DNA of 64,000 bases from Allomyces arbusculus (taxonomy: Eukaryota; Blastocladiomycota; Blastocladiomycetes; Blastocladiales; Blastocladiaceae), in contig JADHYV010000033.1 of assembly GCA_027604705.1 (NCBI GenBank), positions 124,001 to 188,000 of the forward strand. Direction: 5' to 3'. The notes below the pieces were generated by a model. That model saw only the letters and a program-made list of their open reading frames with translations. It was not told the origin of the DNA and did no database searches. Positions within the stretch are counted from its first letter, which is position 1. Every line of letters begins with the position of its first letter. This document shows positions 1 to 14,100 of the stretch, in pieces. The position numbers and the translations under genes were made by a program.

Positions 1-464
1 CTGCCGTTGCCACGATTCTCGCGCAATGGTCGACCGCCAATTGGCGTATTTGCGCATCTGCCGCTGTCGCCCATGCGCTCTACGACGCGCTCGCATCCGA
101 CCCGCGCAAGCGCGCGCAATGCGTGCCCAACGTGATTCTCGCCCACGACGGCCTGCGCGCCGACGTGCTGTGGTACTACCGGCAGCTCGGCGCGCGGATT
201 GACACGCGCACGCTCGACTGGGCGCATGTCGTCGCCAGTGTCGCGCAGACTGCCGCAGCGGTGCCCGGATACGGCGCGCCCGCCGCGCTCGATGTGGTGG
301 TGCTCGCGGGCGACCGCGGCGAGGTCGTGCAAGTATTTGGCGACCACGAGATCGGGCTCGCGCTCGCCGCCGAGGACGCGGCCGTGCACACTCGCGCCGA
401 GTCGGAGCGGTCGATGCCGTCGCGCGCCGACACGGCCGCCATGCATTTTGTCGAGGTGGTATGA
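1..464 (+). CDS. 3' end of an unrecognised protein gene
   Basis: An open frame (phase of base 3) is already open at the left edge and runs to a TGA at 462-464, giving about 153 C-terminal residues. The product is alanine-rich, with a helical stretch containing the words LWYYRQLGARID and a hydrophobic strand DVVVLAG, and ends in MHFVEVV. I do not recognise a family. The frame uses G/C-ending codons like the confident genes nearby, which supports real coding. There is no clear splice acceptor inside the visible part, so the true exon boundary probably lies upstream of the window. The gene is followed by 1.1 kb without a convincing gene. It could be the last exon of a much longer protein. Confidence 0.55.
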   Translation, partial: AVATILAQWSTANWRICASAAVAHALYDALASDPRKRAQCVPNVILAHDGLRADVLWYYRQLGARIDTRTLDWAHVVASVAQTAAAVPGYGAPAALDVVVLAGDRGEVVQVFGDHEIGLALAAEDAAVHTRAESERSMPSRADTAAMHFVEVV

Positions 465-1594
465 AGAAGGGCGATGCAGGATGCATGATCTGCACTGCTC
501 GCTGCGGCTCATTCAAAGGGCTCATGGGGTCGCGCACAACGCGCGCCGCCCGTGCTCGCGCCCGCCATCACCAATCCACCGCTAAGGACCGGCGCCGGCG
601 CGACTGGTCGAGGACACCAACCACCAACCCAACCCAACCCACCAACCGTTTCCGTCGACTGAGCCAGTCGCTGACGCACGAGTCGTCATGGACGCCGTCG
701 TTGTCCCTTTTTCGTTATTCGTTTTCGCGCCGTGTTTGTGGTCTCGTTTTTGCCCCGTTCCAGTTCATTGGCCTGCTCGCTTGTCATTACCCCACCCCAC
801 CTCATGCGTTCGCCCGTGTCTTCCCCACCCATTCCCGTTGCCTCGGTTCGCGTCTTTTGGTTGTCGTGAGGCCGCGACGTGCGGTGATCCTATGCTGCTG
901 CACGCTTGCTGGTCGGAGCGCCACAAGTCGAAAAGCAATCAATAATTATACGGAGAATGCGCGCGTGTTGCGCGTTGGATTTTCACAAGAGTTGCGACTG
1001 TGTCTCCTTCATTGCATCGTTGGACGCAAAGACTGGCGAAGACATGGACCAACGAAGGAACACACTCAGCAAGGCCAAAGGCAGGCCACAAAGTGCGGGA
1101 GACACTTTGGTCACGTCTCTCATCACAGACCTTCACCTTCACAACGTGCCGCTGGTCCCGCGTCTTGGTCCCACCGCTTCCTTCCTCGGCCCGCAAACTC
1201 GTAGGAGGCGGTACACCGGCTGCACGTCGCCCAGCGACGTCCTCCTTGGTCGCACCCATCGCCACCTGCTGCAAACTGCGCCCGAGCCTCACGCCGGCAC
1301 CCGGGGCGTGGCGCACCGAGTGCTCAAAGAACCAGCTGCCAGCGACGCGGCCTGCGAGCGTCCACGATCGCAACCGACGACGTGCTGCGCTCTCGCCGTT
1401 CGTGCACCACCTCCTCGATCTATCATTCAAGTCGACTCGTACTCGTCCGCGTCGAGCACCTGGCTGAGCCCCCCCCCCCCACGTGGCCTGGATCGCGTCG
1501 TCGTGCCGTGCTGCACCCTCCACAACACGCTCGCTCTCGGCACGACCCTCATTGACACGCGCGCACGCGCCCAAACTCGCCCCTTGCCACCGTC
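465..1594. other. intergenic stretch, no gene seen
   Basis: Open frames exist on both strands here but they are compositionally biased (Arg/Ser/Pro-rich) and show no domain. A pure C12 tract lies at 1469-1480, about 115 bases before the next gene's start. The stretch between about 680 and 860 is pyrimidine-rich. No tRNA-like fold was found by eye. Confidence 0.5.
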
Positions 1595-3097
1595 ATGGGC
1601 GGTACGCGGTTCTCCACCCCGTCATGCCCGGCGCCCTCCATCCCAGGCTGACTCCACGTGCTGCCTGCTCCCTCGCTAGTTTACTATCACGGCGACGAGC
1701 CCGTCTCGGTCGCGCTCTACGAGTCGGGTCCCTATATCTACACGCGCAAGCCCGACGCGCCGTACCTCTGCCGACAATGCGACGCCGTCCTCGACGTGCC
1801 CTACAAGCGCCGCCCGCACCTGTCCTCCCCCGGCCACTCGGTTGTGAACGATGACGACACCGCCGCGGGCGCGGGCTTACTCGACCTTGTCCTGCCCATC
1901 CCGCAAGTGACCCCCATCTGCCACAACTGCTACCTGCGCATCCCCTCGTCGGCGCGCGCGCAATTCGTCAAGGACGACCTGCTCGTGCATCACCTGAACC
2001 AAGTGCTCGTCGTGTGCCCAAACCACGACCAAGGATGCACGTCGGTCACGCAACGCGCGGCACTGCAAATGCACTTGGCGACCGAATGCTCGTTCCAGGA
2101 CGTTCCATGCATTTTCGCGAAACTCGGGTGCCACGTGCTCGTGCAGCGCCGCGAACTCAAGGGGCACGAGGAGATGTGTCCGCTGGCCGCGCGGTTGGAG
2201 AAGACGGTGCCTTACACGCTGCGCGCGCTCGAGTCGCTCACGGCGGCCGCGCACGCGACTGAGCGACGCACGCGCGAATTGGATTCGTGGATGGATGAGG
2301 TCGACGAAGTGCTGAAAACGCTTGCGCTGGATCGCGATTTATTGGACGCGTTCCATACCCGGCTGTTTGAGAAGACGCTTGTCGTGCCCGTCGCGCTCGC
2401 CCCGGACCAACCCGTGGTTCCGCGGTTCGTCGATATGCGGCAGAGCACGATTGACCTGACTGGATTGGTGATCCCGACCGCCGGGCTCTTGGACGTGCTC
2501 GAAACGCTCGCGTGGAACCGGTGCATCCGCGCCGCGAAACTGTTTCTCGCCGTCGACGAGATCGCGCCTGTCTGGGCGGCCGTCCTGCGCGTCGTCCAGA
2601 CCAACACGACGCTCAATTGCTTGACTCTCGTCGTCGCGCCCGACACGCGCGTCAATGAACAAATGCACCTGAAGCCGCTCCTCGCCCTCATCGCGTCGCG
2701 CGCCGCGCGGAATCGTCACCGCGGTCCGGCGCTGAAAGTCGATTTACTCTGGATCGCCAACGACACCAGCGCCCGGGACGCGGTCGCGTACGTCCTGGCG
2801 CGCGCGAACCCGAACCAGGTCGTCGCGCAGTGCGGCGCTGATCCGGTCACGGCGAGTTCCGGCGCGTCCTGCGTGTCGTCGACATCGGTCGACTTGTACC
2901 GCACGGCCGAGCGGCGCGCGAGTGTGGGCAGTGGTGGAGTGGACCGGCGCGCGAGTGTGGGCAGTGCCGGGGCAACGTCGGTCGCAGACACGCTCAAGTT
3001 GCCGGCGCCGGATGGGTCCCCCGGGCGGCCGGGGGCGCTGGGGAATGTGGAGGTAGGGCGGATCGCGTCGACGTCGTCGTCGTCGGCGGGAGTATAG
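1595..3097 (+). CDS. TRAF-type zinc-finger protein with degenerate RING
   Basis: Two exons: 1595-1601 and 1680-3097 (474 aa). Exon 1 carries only ATG GGC G; the 78-base intron starts GTACGC, has a CTGAC branch site and ends TAG. This restores MGVYYHGDE in frame, whereas the long frame alone has no good start. Residues 33/36 and 83/86 are Cys-x2-Cys pairs of a spread-out RING-like module. Residues 115-169 form one TRAF-type zinc finger (pattern C-x6-C-x11-H-x3-C, repeated once). A short acidic helix follows near 200-240, then a leucine-rich region of alternating helices and strands, and a low-complexity Ser/Ala tail. In this family the N-terminal half binds zinc and may act in ubiquitin transfer. 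No C-terminal MATH domain is visible, so it is not a canonical TRAF. Partner and target are unknown. Confidence 0.78.
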
Positions 3098-3714
3098 TGG
3101 AGGTGAGGGACTTGTATTTTTGTGGGGTGGGGACTGGTGGAGGAGGTGGATGGTGGGGTGGAGGGTATTTTAGCAATACGTCACATTTTACAATGGACAT
3201 GCATGGCACGAGGAGGTGGGCGGGATCGCGCGTCGACCTGCCATTCCTCGAGGTCGCTGTCGGCACGTGCGTAAACAAGTCGGTGCCGAATGGCCACTGG
3301 TCGAGGTGGCTAAAGTGGTGCGTGCGGGCAAGCGTGTATCCGCCCGCATGGCCCGCAGCGTCGGGTTGGCGTGCGCTTCCGGCACGGTCGACTTGCCCGC
3401 GGCAACCAATGCAGCAAGACAGCACCTCAAACGCGTCTCCCACCGCCAACGTGACCGTCTCCCACCACCTCCCACCACGGCTCGCTGATCCCTCCATGCA
3501 CAGCGCGCTGGGCCCCGTCAAAGCGAACGACTGTCCGTTCCCACTTCCTCCCGTGGGTCGCACGCACGCGTCCGCTTTCTCCGGCAACCACCCCCATCCA
3601 CGCGCGCGCGATAAGTCGGCGACGCGCCCACCTCCACCATCGGCCGCGCTCTCTGCCCGGCGACCTCGACCTGCACCGGCAGCGCTCCGACCACGACGAC
3701 CGACCAACGCCAAA
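3098..3714. other. intergenic stretch upstream of the DUF4436 gene
   Basis: 617 bases. The frame 3097-3714 is open into the next gene but has no start context or domain. It probably holds the 3' UTR of the TRAF-type gene and the promoter of the next one; the last 100 bases are C-rich like a leader. No TATA box was recognised. Confidence 0.4.
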
Positions 3715-5501
3715 ATGCAAAGTTCGTCGCCGCCGCACTCGCAGGCCGGCGGGGTCCCGCCCGCGTCCAGTAATTTGGGCCCAACCATTTCGATCCACCC
3801 GTCGGCGAGCGGCGCGTCCCTCCCAGGTCACCCGCAGTCGCCCACGATTAACCCGGCAGTCGCGTCGGCGTTGCTCACGCGCGAGACGGCGCCCGCGAAA
3901 CCCGGCATGTGTAAAATGGTCACGACCTACTTTTTTGTGGCCGTGCTCGTGGCTGCCGTCGCGGTCGCGCCCGTCGCGACCTACTTGTGGTTCCAGGTGC
4001 GGGCGCCGGCGATGAACGCGGGGATGGTGATTGCGTCGTATGTGCCCACGGCCGAGGTGATGCGGAACGGGTACCTGGATGTGGAGGTCAAGTGGATGGG
4101 GGTGGATGTCGTCGGGGGACAGTCGCAGGTGATTGTGACCAAGGTATGCGTGCTTGGTTTGGTGCAGGAAATTTCTAGGGAGAGACGCTGACCATCAGTA
4201 CTTGTTGGGGCGGGGTAGGTGCGCCCGTTTGGCCAGTACGCAGCGGGCCCCGGGTCGACGTTCTTGCAGCAAGGGATTGAGCTGTTCGTCAACGGCAACC
4301 GCAAGTCGCTCTCTGCCGACACGCCGCCTGGGCCCATGACCGTGCCGATCGTGCACCAGGATGGCAATCCCAACTACTATCCGTACGACCAGGTCCGTCC
4401 GTCCTCCTCCTCCTCCACCCTACCCCAGCTGACCTCGCGTCACCGATCTAGCACACGGCGCGCCTCGGCATGTACGCCATGACCACGACCGATCTCGCCG
4501 CTACCGTGGCTGCGCTCGCGGCCAACACGACGCTCGGCCGCAACCCGTTTGTTCCGCTCAAGTGGACGATCACGGCGGCCGGGCCCGCGACCGCGTTTGC
4601 CGTCTCGTCGACAACCGACGATGCCGCGCCCATGGCCGCGCTCGGGATTGCCGATGTGCCCGTGACCATCGCGCGCACGGTCGCGACCAAAGCCGTGGCC
4701 ACCGGGATCATGGTCGGGATGTGGCTGATTGCGCTGTGCGCGACGGCGGCCGCGGTGACGCACGTGTCGGCGGGTTCGGTGGAGGGGAAGGCCGGTGGGG
4801 TGGTGGAGAGTGAGGGAAAGGCGGGGTCGGGTACGCTTTCGTGCCCACCGGTTTCTGGTGCGGAGGGGAAAAGACTGACGCCAATTACTGATTCCTTCAA
4901 AGCGATGACCGCATTCGCCGTGCTCCTGCTCGCTCTCCCGGCGCTCCGTGCCGCGCAGCCGCAAGTTCCGCCCGTCGGAACGCTCGCCGACACGACCGGC
5001 TACTTCTGGCACCTGTTCCTCACCTCCTTCTCGTTCGTTCTCGTCGGGCTGCACTCCCTCGCCGTCCGCCGCCGCACCCCTTCCACTCCCACGCCCTCGA
5101 CTCTCCACCCAACTTCCTCCGCGCGCGACCGCGTGGAAGCCTCGCTCGTCGACCGTCACTCGCGCGGACTGGCCGCCGCGAACCAGTACGACGGCGCGAC
5201 CCTGGGCCGGTCGGTCGGCAAGTTACAGGATGTGGCGGCCACCGTCCCGCTGCCGCAATCGAGTATTGGTCCCCATATGGAAGTCTCCGCGCGCAGTCCG
5301 CCGCCGCTGACGGTGCGCGCGTCGGCGATCATGGAGGATATGCTCGAGGCGGAAGAGGGCGGGATGCGCGCGCCTCCCAACACGGCGCAGTCGGCCGCGA
5401 CGACCTACTTGTCCCCGACGGCGGTGGTGTCGCCGTTGGATTCGGCGGGGATCGAGGAGGCGGCCGCGTTGCAGGCGCAGCATCAGCAGATGCGCGGCTA
5501 A
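3715..5501 (+). CDS. DUF4436-family integral membrane protein
   Basis: Three exons: 3715-4143, 4219-4392 and 4452-5501 (550 aa), all in phase 0; donors GTATGC and GTCCGT, acceptors TAG. A cytosolic-looking Pro/Ser N-terminus (1-60) precedes one membrane segment (about 73-95, VAVLVAAVAVAPVATYLW-like). Then comes an extracytoplasmic domain of about 170 residues carrying the family signature PYD at the exon 2/3 junction (YYPYDQ-HTARLGMY). The C-terminal part has about three more membrane segments (around 325-345, 395-412 and 425-445) and a Ser/Pro tail. One long N-terminal helix, a lumenal domain and a C-terminal helix bundle match DUF4436, found in fungi and actinobacteria. Its role is not established. 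The gene converges on PEX2, with 295 bases between the stops. Confidence 0.8.
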
Positions 5502-5760
5502 AGGTGGGTGGAGAAGGAGGTGGGGAGAGGAGGAGGACGTAACGCGGGCTCGTTTCGTGGTGCGGAGTGGGAGTGGAAGGGCGGCGGCTTGCAGATGCGC
5601 TGGGCAGAGTTGCATCAAGGCGGTCGTGGGCCGACCACATGCTTTGTTGTTTTCTCTGGGATTCAATTTTCGTTGAACATAGGACTTTTAATCTGCGTTA
5701 GCTGGTCTATCAATCCGGTGGACAGTGACGCGCATCCAGTCGCAAATCCAAAAGCGATCC

Positions 5761-5766
5761 TTTATT
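5761..5766 (-). terminator. AATAAA-type poly(A) signal of PEX2
   Basis: On the minus strand an exact AATAAA lies 31 bases beyond the PEX2 stop codon, a usual place for a cleavage and polyadenylation signal. Confidence 0.55.
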
Positions 5767-5796
5767 TACCCGGAACCGCCTGCCAGTTCCTCACGT

Positions 5797-7021
5797 TCAA
5801 GCACGCTCGATCCGCGCGACTCCCTTCCCACACCGCACGCACGTCCACTCCACCTTCTCCTCGCCGACCTTGTCGTCCTCTTTTGCCGTATCCATATCCG
5901 CCACTTCCTCGGCATGCTTGACCTGGGCGCAATAGTAGCAATAGACGCACCCGCACGGATCGGCACGGACCGGCATATTCGCGCGGTACTTGTCGAGCAC
6001 TTCCGGGTCCTGCACGGCGTGTGTCGGATCGGTCTGGAACGTGGGCGACGTGGAAACACAGACGGGACACGTGCCGATGGGCAGCTGTGCGAGGGTCGCG
6101 AGCCGGGACGAGGTCAGGAAACGCAGCGCCGGGAAGTAGCGCAGGAGAATGCGCCGGATGCGTGGCGCCAGGTGCCGGTAGAGCGGGAGCGCAAAGAGGA
6201 GGAATTCCTGGTGCAGGGATGGAAAAAGATAAGTGCTGGACGACAAGTGCGATTCACGAACGCAAGCGCACCGTGAACGCGTTCCACAGCATCTGCCGGT
6301 GCAAAAATGCCAACGAAATCGTCCTCTGCGTCGCAATACTCGCTGGCACAACACGCAACCGCATCACACGCTCCAACGGCGTGCGGTACCGGCCAGTCAC
6401 CAAAAACCGCACGAGCGTCACGAGCGAAATTACCGTCCACGCCGTCTCGGCTTTCGACATGGTGCGGTCAACAGATTCCCGGCGCGTGCGCTGCACCCAT
6501 GCGCGCAGGCGCGACCACGCGTAAGGTGCGACCGCAGCAAGGATACCATGTGCGGCGATGTGGGGGGTGGTCGCGGCGTATCGCAGGTTTTGCAGCGATA
6601 GACCGTACCCGTGCGAGGTACCAGAGGCGAGCGCGAGGAGCGGGACCAGGATTCCGAGAAGGGTCGAGAGTTCTGCGTCGTAGCGCGCGGCCCATGGGGT
6701 CTGGAAACAGCGCGGGATCAGTTGAGCGAAGGCTTGAGAAAGGGCCGTTGATGAGCACCAGACCTTGAAGAGGCTGAGCGCGTCGGTGAGCTGTTCCTTG
6801 AACATTCCGAGCAATTGCGCGTCCAGCAGGGACGCATCGAGTTGGCCGACGCGTGGCACGACAGGTGTGGCCAAAACGGGCGCGAGCAGCGGGTCAATGG
6901 ACGCTGGTATTGCTTCTGCCCTGGCCATGGCGGTTACTGGTGCTTCCACTGTTGCTGGTGCTGCTACGGGTGCTGGTTCTGCCGGTACTTGCGCGGCAGG
7001 TGAAGGATCGCTGTTGGACAT
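5797..7021 (-). CDS. PEX2: peroxin-2, peroxisomal RING E3 ligase subunit
   Basis: Two exons: 7021-6272 and 6207-5797 (386 aa). The 64-base intron runs from GTGCGC to CACCAG and joins NAFT to EFLLFALPL, the conserved junction of the Pex2/Pex12 N-terminal membrane region. PEX2 with PEX10 and PEX12 forms the ubiquitin-ligase channel that recycles the import receptor PEX5. The zinc RING is C-terminal: C297/C300, C335, C337, C340/C343 and C373/C376. The usual C-x-H-x2-C of the central loop reads C-G-C-V-Y-C here, so a Cys (337) takes the place of the histidine. The N-terminal 60 residues are an Ala/Pro-rich extension. The start at 7021 is chosen because the upstream in-frame extension is Arg/Ser-rich leader-like sequence. 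The gene is transcribed away from enolase. Confidence 0.92.
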
Positions 7022-8002
7022 GGTTCGAACGCGGCTGAACAGGAGCCAGGCGACTTGCACTCGCGAACACTCGACTTGAAGACCTGAGCGACCACAATGA
7101 GAGGATTGCGACCAGTTGGGGGAGCTGGAGCACGTGCAGGAGGAAGACGATCTCAGAGGCCGCCCGCGTTGTCGGCGACGGCTCGGCTCGCGGAACGAGC
7201 GGAGGGAGCAGTGACGTGGATGGACATGATCAGCGTGATTTGACAACCATGCCACTCATTTTTTCATTCATGAGCAAAGTGGTTTCATTTCTCGTGTCAA
7301 ATGAACGCGATTTGCCTGGCACGCCGATTTTCCCAGGTGATTTCATGGACGCGGAGCACCTCGGCGCGCTTGGGTTCGTGACGTCCGACATTGCCCGACT
7401 TCCAGGATTCGACTCCTTGCAACGCTCTGGCGTTGGTCACCTCGCCGTGCCCGTCGAAGCGTGGCGAGCGCGGCGGCGGCCGACCCCTGTCGAGAACGAC
7501 GCGCACGAGCAACTCGCGGCACCGGTCGCGCCATGGTCCGGCGGCGACGGTGCAGGTGGCCCGGTACGCGCTGGACGATCAAAGCTCGGCACGACGCGTG
7601 CGATCACGACCGTTTCCCACGTCGTCGGACCGGGCCCGGATCCGGTTCGCGGGCCACGCGCGCCGGCGGGCGTGCGCTTGGGAGCTCGGCGACGGCCAGA
7701 TTGAGCGACGCGCGAGACGCGTGCCGTGCAGATTGGTTGGCAAACGGAAGCACGCGAACTGCACGCGCGGCGCCGCCCCCAGCCGACCGCCGAAAAGGGC
7801 GCGCGCGTCGCAGCTCGCATGGCCAACCGTCGGTGATGGAATGCGCGCGAACGTGCCGTATGTGCCACGCGCCTGGTTGTTGTGCACTGCGGCCAACCAT
7901 ACGGCCACGGTATAAAACCGGCGCTGGCCCCGCGCCCCTCACGCTGCCGCTCGCGCTCTCGCTCTCCCCACCGACAGTCCGCCCAACCCCCACCTCGACA
8001 CC
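7022..8002. other. divergent promoter region between PEX2 and enolase
   Basis: 981 bases with no supported gene. The right end is a strong promoter for enolase: a TATA box, then a C/T-rich leader (repeated CTCGC) running into the ATG. Several open frames cross the region on both strands, but all are Arg/Ala/Pro-rich and lack domains. Confidence 0.5.
7911..7918 (+). promoter_or_regulatory. TATA box of enolase
   Basis: TATAAAAC lies 92 bases before the enolase ATG and is followed by a pyrimidine-rich leader. This is the layout expected of a strongly expressed fungal glycolytic gene. Confidence 0.7.
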
Positions 8003-9933
<1,931 letters not shown>

Positions 9934-11197
9934 GAGCTGTCGGCTGGTCGGTTTGCAGGTCGCGGGCCTGCGGCGCGGGCAAGGTGACCCCTCGCCCCCC
10001 GAGGCTCGGGGTCGCGACGAGAGCATGGGAGGCTGGCGCTTTGTTGATTGTTGGATCACAGCAAGAGACGAGCGCCGGGGAATTTTGTATAAAGGTCTCA
10101 GCGTTCTTTGGATCTTTCCTGTTGCCGCCTCTACAAAGTTGTCAGCGCGAGCCAAATTGCCTTGCCAAGCAAACTCGCACAAGAAGCCGTTGTCGGGCGT
10201 TCAGATGCGTGCGCGAGTGAGCGCTGGTCGCCATCGTCTCACGCGGTCGCGCGTGCCGCCCACGCCAGCACGCGCTGCCCACGTCAGTCTGGATCGGCCA
10301 CGGCCAGCTTGTGGCTTTTAGATGGCAGCGACAGAGGGTTACCCCAACGGCATCAAGAGAGACAGGACGAACATTGGAGACGCGAACCAGCCCGCCCTCG
10401 TGGAGGCTAGGCACAATGAGATGCCGCACGAAGAATAAGCTGGTTCGGGCAAGCAGGAGGAGCTGAACACACACGCGGAGGGACAACAAAACGCATATGC
10501 GGTTGATGATCGTTGGCGTGAGTCGGGCAGCGCGAGCCTTGTTCGAGCCGCTCGAGGACAGATCATTTCATTACACATCACCCTCCACTCCTCCGTCTCA
10601 CCACCATCGCGGTTTACGACGGGCCACCTATAATAACAAATCTTATTGCGCGCGCCTAATAGGCGATCGGGAGCAAACGCTGTGCCGTATTCAATGATAG
10701 CGAGCCGGTCCGCCCGCCAGGTCCCAGTTGGCACATCATGGTCCGTGTACTGGGGTGGCGGGCCCTGCCTGATAGGATCCTCCCGCGCACCTTCCACACG
10801 TTGGTCATTGGTTGCGCCGGCAGCTGAGGGCTGATGCCGCCCTCGACTGCAGACCGTGCTTCCTTCTCTGAATAGAATTGACGGAACCAAATCGTAGCAG
10901 GGATGAGAGGTGAAGATGCGTGGAACAAAAGTGGAATCGTTTCCTCCTTTGCTGGATAATCATACTCTTTGACCTTGGATTGTGAGCTGCTTGCTGCGCC
11001 CAATGAAAGGCGACATCGGCCGCTTCTGCTGTCCCGACACCTTTGCTTTCGAGCACCAACGACTTTCCACCGCATTTCTGCAGCGATCTGTCGCAGATGA
11101 AAGAGAGGGAACGGCCCTGCTCCAAACTTCACAACCTCCCAGCTCGATCATGATCTCGAACCAATGTCCAAAAGGGTATATTTAAGAGCAAGTGCAG
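9934..11197. other. intergenic between convergent enolase and CEP76-like gene
   Basis: 1264 bases. It is less GC-rich than the genes and carries one copy of the dispersed repeat listed separately (10585-11040). The remainder holds the two 3' UTRs. No gene or RNA was recognised. Confidence 0.5.
10585..11040. repeat. dispersed repeat, copy A
   Basis: This segment is similar, in the same orientation, to 49735-50190. Shared blocks include the words CGAGCCGGTCCGCCCG, CTGAGGGCTGATGCCG and AATTGACGGAACCAAAT, in the same order and near-equal spacing. The core 10660-10905 looks about three quarters identical by eye; the flanks fade gradually. No terminal inverted repeat, target-site duplication, tRNA-like boxes or shared intact reading frame was found. 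It may be a relic of a non-autonomous mobile element or a duplicated non-coding segment. Confidence 0.6.
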
Positions 11198-14100
11198 TCA
11201 CGTCACATTCGTCGCCACGCCAACCCCCACCCACACGGTCCGCGCACCCATCGGGTGCACAAACGACGAGACCGCGACCGCAAACGCGCACCCAGCCACG
11301 CTGCAGTCGAGGTATCCGCCCTCCACTACCAAGTCGCGCGATGTTGGTCAGTTCACAGGTCAGCAAAGCCGCACCGAGGCGCATCGAATCCGTACCCAAG
11401 AACTGGAGCATCGCCACGGGCGCTGGCTTCCCATGAAACCGCAAAAAGCGGTACGAGAACGTGCATGCTGGCGGGAACAGTTCCACAGGATCCTTGAGGT
11501 TCGGGCTGGCGCCGCGCAATCTACATGCCTCGAGCTCGGCAATCTGGTCGCGCAGCCATAGCGAGAGGACTCGGTGGAACCGCGTCGTGAGCAGCAGGTG
11601 GTTCTTGCGGTACTCCTTGATCAGCTGGCCGAGCGCCATGGCCGCCGCCACGTCATTGAGCGGGAACGTGAGCGACACGTCGTGCAGCTGTGTCGGCGGG
11701 TTGTCTAGTCGTGGCGTAATCATTAAGCCAACCGCTCAATCCACAACCGCGCAAGAAGTCGACGACCCAAACGTACAAAAGCAGCCCATGACCGACGCAA
11801 ACTCGGGCTGGCACGCCGGCGACAAGAACGGTAACCAGCAAGCCGGGTTATTCAACTCCCACGAAAAAATCGGCCGCGCGAGCAAATCCGATCGCTGCAC
11901 ATTGAACCACACGTTCTGGTGGTTGAAGAGCGTGACGAGCCGCTCAAACGCAAATCCAGACTGCGTATAACTGCTCCATGCCGTGCCCGCGACCAGATCC
12001 CAGTGCTGCACCTTGAGTCGTGCGTTCTGTCGCGTCACGTGCGCGAGCGCCGACCGGCCCGTGAACTCTTCGATGTCAAGTCCTTGCGTACTGCCTGACC
12101 GCCGCGCCAGCGGGGTCGCGTCGTCGAGCCCGCGGTGGTGGTCGTCGTCCGCAGCCATACGGTCCACGGTCACGACCCACACACGGTGCATCCCATGGTG
12201 GGTGCCGACGGCAACAAATGCGTCGGACCCGTGTCCAAGAAAGAGCGAGCACAGCAGGATCGCGTGTTCCATGAGACTGCCGAACCCGCGGGCGACCATG
12301 GCCGCGGGCGTTGCGATCTGGCTCGATCGTGATTCGGCGCAGAGAACCGGCTCGCCGTAGGCATTGGCGAGCGGCTGAGTCGAGTGATGCAGCAGATTCG
12401 CGACTTTGGCCGAGAGCTTCGCAAGTTGCCGGTGCGTCGTCTCTGAAAAGGGCGTCCAGGGAGCGTAGAATGGGATCTGCGCGACGATTCGCGCCAGGTC
12501 GTGCCGAGTGTGCGTGATGGAAAACTTGAACGGGCACACAAACGACGTGAGCGGCCGGAAGATGTTGGATTCGTCGAGGCCGAGAATGGCAAAGTTGCGC
12601 CGTGGGAAGAGCTGGTGGAGCGACTCGATCATGGGGCGGTAGTAGTTCCAAAGTGTCATCTGGCAAGTGGAGAGCGCCGTGTTAGTGATGCCGAATGAAA
12701 AGGATGGCCGGAGAGACCTGAGCAAGCCAGCGTACCGTGTTGGCCTGCTGCTCCATCATATTCTTGAAGTACTCTTGCAGCTCGAGTTCGTCGTCTTCGT
12801 TGTCCTCGTTATCCTCGTCGACCTCGGAAAGTGACGCGGCTCGGCGCTCTGTTGCCGAGGCCTGGAGGCAGAGGGGAGTACGGTCAGTGGACCACACCGT
12901 CACGTCGTTGAGGGCGCGAGACGAGCACGCACCTGTTCGGGGCACAAGTCGCGCTTCATCTTCTCCGGGTACTTGCGGAACCACACCTCCTCGGTCTTGG
13001 GGCACACGTCGACCACCTTGGCAAACGCGCCGCGCTCCTGCGTGCGGTCCGTGGCGTGCACGTGCAGGACAACGTGGTGATCAAACCGATCCGGGCAGAC
13101 AATCGGGACAGCCACCTCAAACGGCCGCTTGATCGTGAGCAGCGCGCGCAGCAGCGGAAGCCGCCCTCTCCCGAGCAGCTCGCCGTGCGTGAGCACGCCC
13201 TCATTATTGAAATCAAACAGCTCAAACGTGATCGTCTGGCACGCGACCCACTGTACGACATCGTGTGTCTCGCCCGGTGGGATCACGACCGTGAACTGCA
13301 GCTCCTGGTCCCACTGCGGCGCGGCCGTGCCCATCAGCGCCGACGTTTGCTGCGTCTGGCCCGCGACCGTGACGCGCACAAACGGATCGAGGGTCGCATA
13401 GTCGATCCCGTGGCCGAGGCGCCGCTTGGGGCGCACGAACTGGTCGAGCCCAACGGCCTCGACGACGCGGATCGAGATGTTGCGGTTGAGAAAGACAAAG
13501 TCGGAGACGATGCCCGAGTCGAGCATCGATCGCATGAGCGAGTCGGACGGCACCCACAAGAATTCGGGGTCGTCGAGATTAAGAAACATGAGAAACTCGG
13601 CCTCAGACTGGGCACGGCGGAGTGCGGCGACGAGAAACGTGTTGGTCGGGCTGAACCCGAGCGACTGGCACAGTTCGCGGACCTCGGCCGTCGTATTGCC
13701 GTGCTGCAGCCGAAATAAGCGGCGTGCTGCGTCGCGCTTCATTTCGAGCGTCACGTTGTAGTCAGCGAGAAACTCGAGAAAGTCTTCAAAGTCGAGCTGG
13801 CCCGAACATGACGAGTCGTAGCGGTACATGATGCTCTTGACGACGTCGTGCGGCAATGGCGGGCCAAAACGAGGCTACCGTCGATAGAGATGGGCCGTCA
13901 GTCGCACGGAGTAAAACTTCCTGGACAATCGCGCTCGGCGCACCAAGAGAGCATGCAGCTCGCGCACGGTCAGCCGGTAATTGGCCACGACCGGCAGTTT
14001 GAAATCCAGCACAGCGCGACCAGCGCGCGACGAAGTGGCCGAGTGTACGCGAATGGCATTGATCAGGCTCGGAATGCGCGACGTTGACCCCGTGAGCAGC

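Noticed and set aside
7380-7460. A minus-strand segment with a T-loop-like word (AGTCGAATCC).
   Set aside because: I could not pair an acceptor stem, D arm and anticodon arm around it, so it is not called a tRNA.
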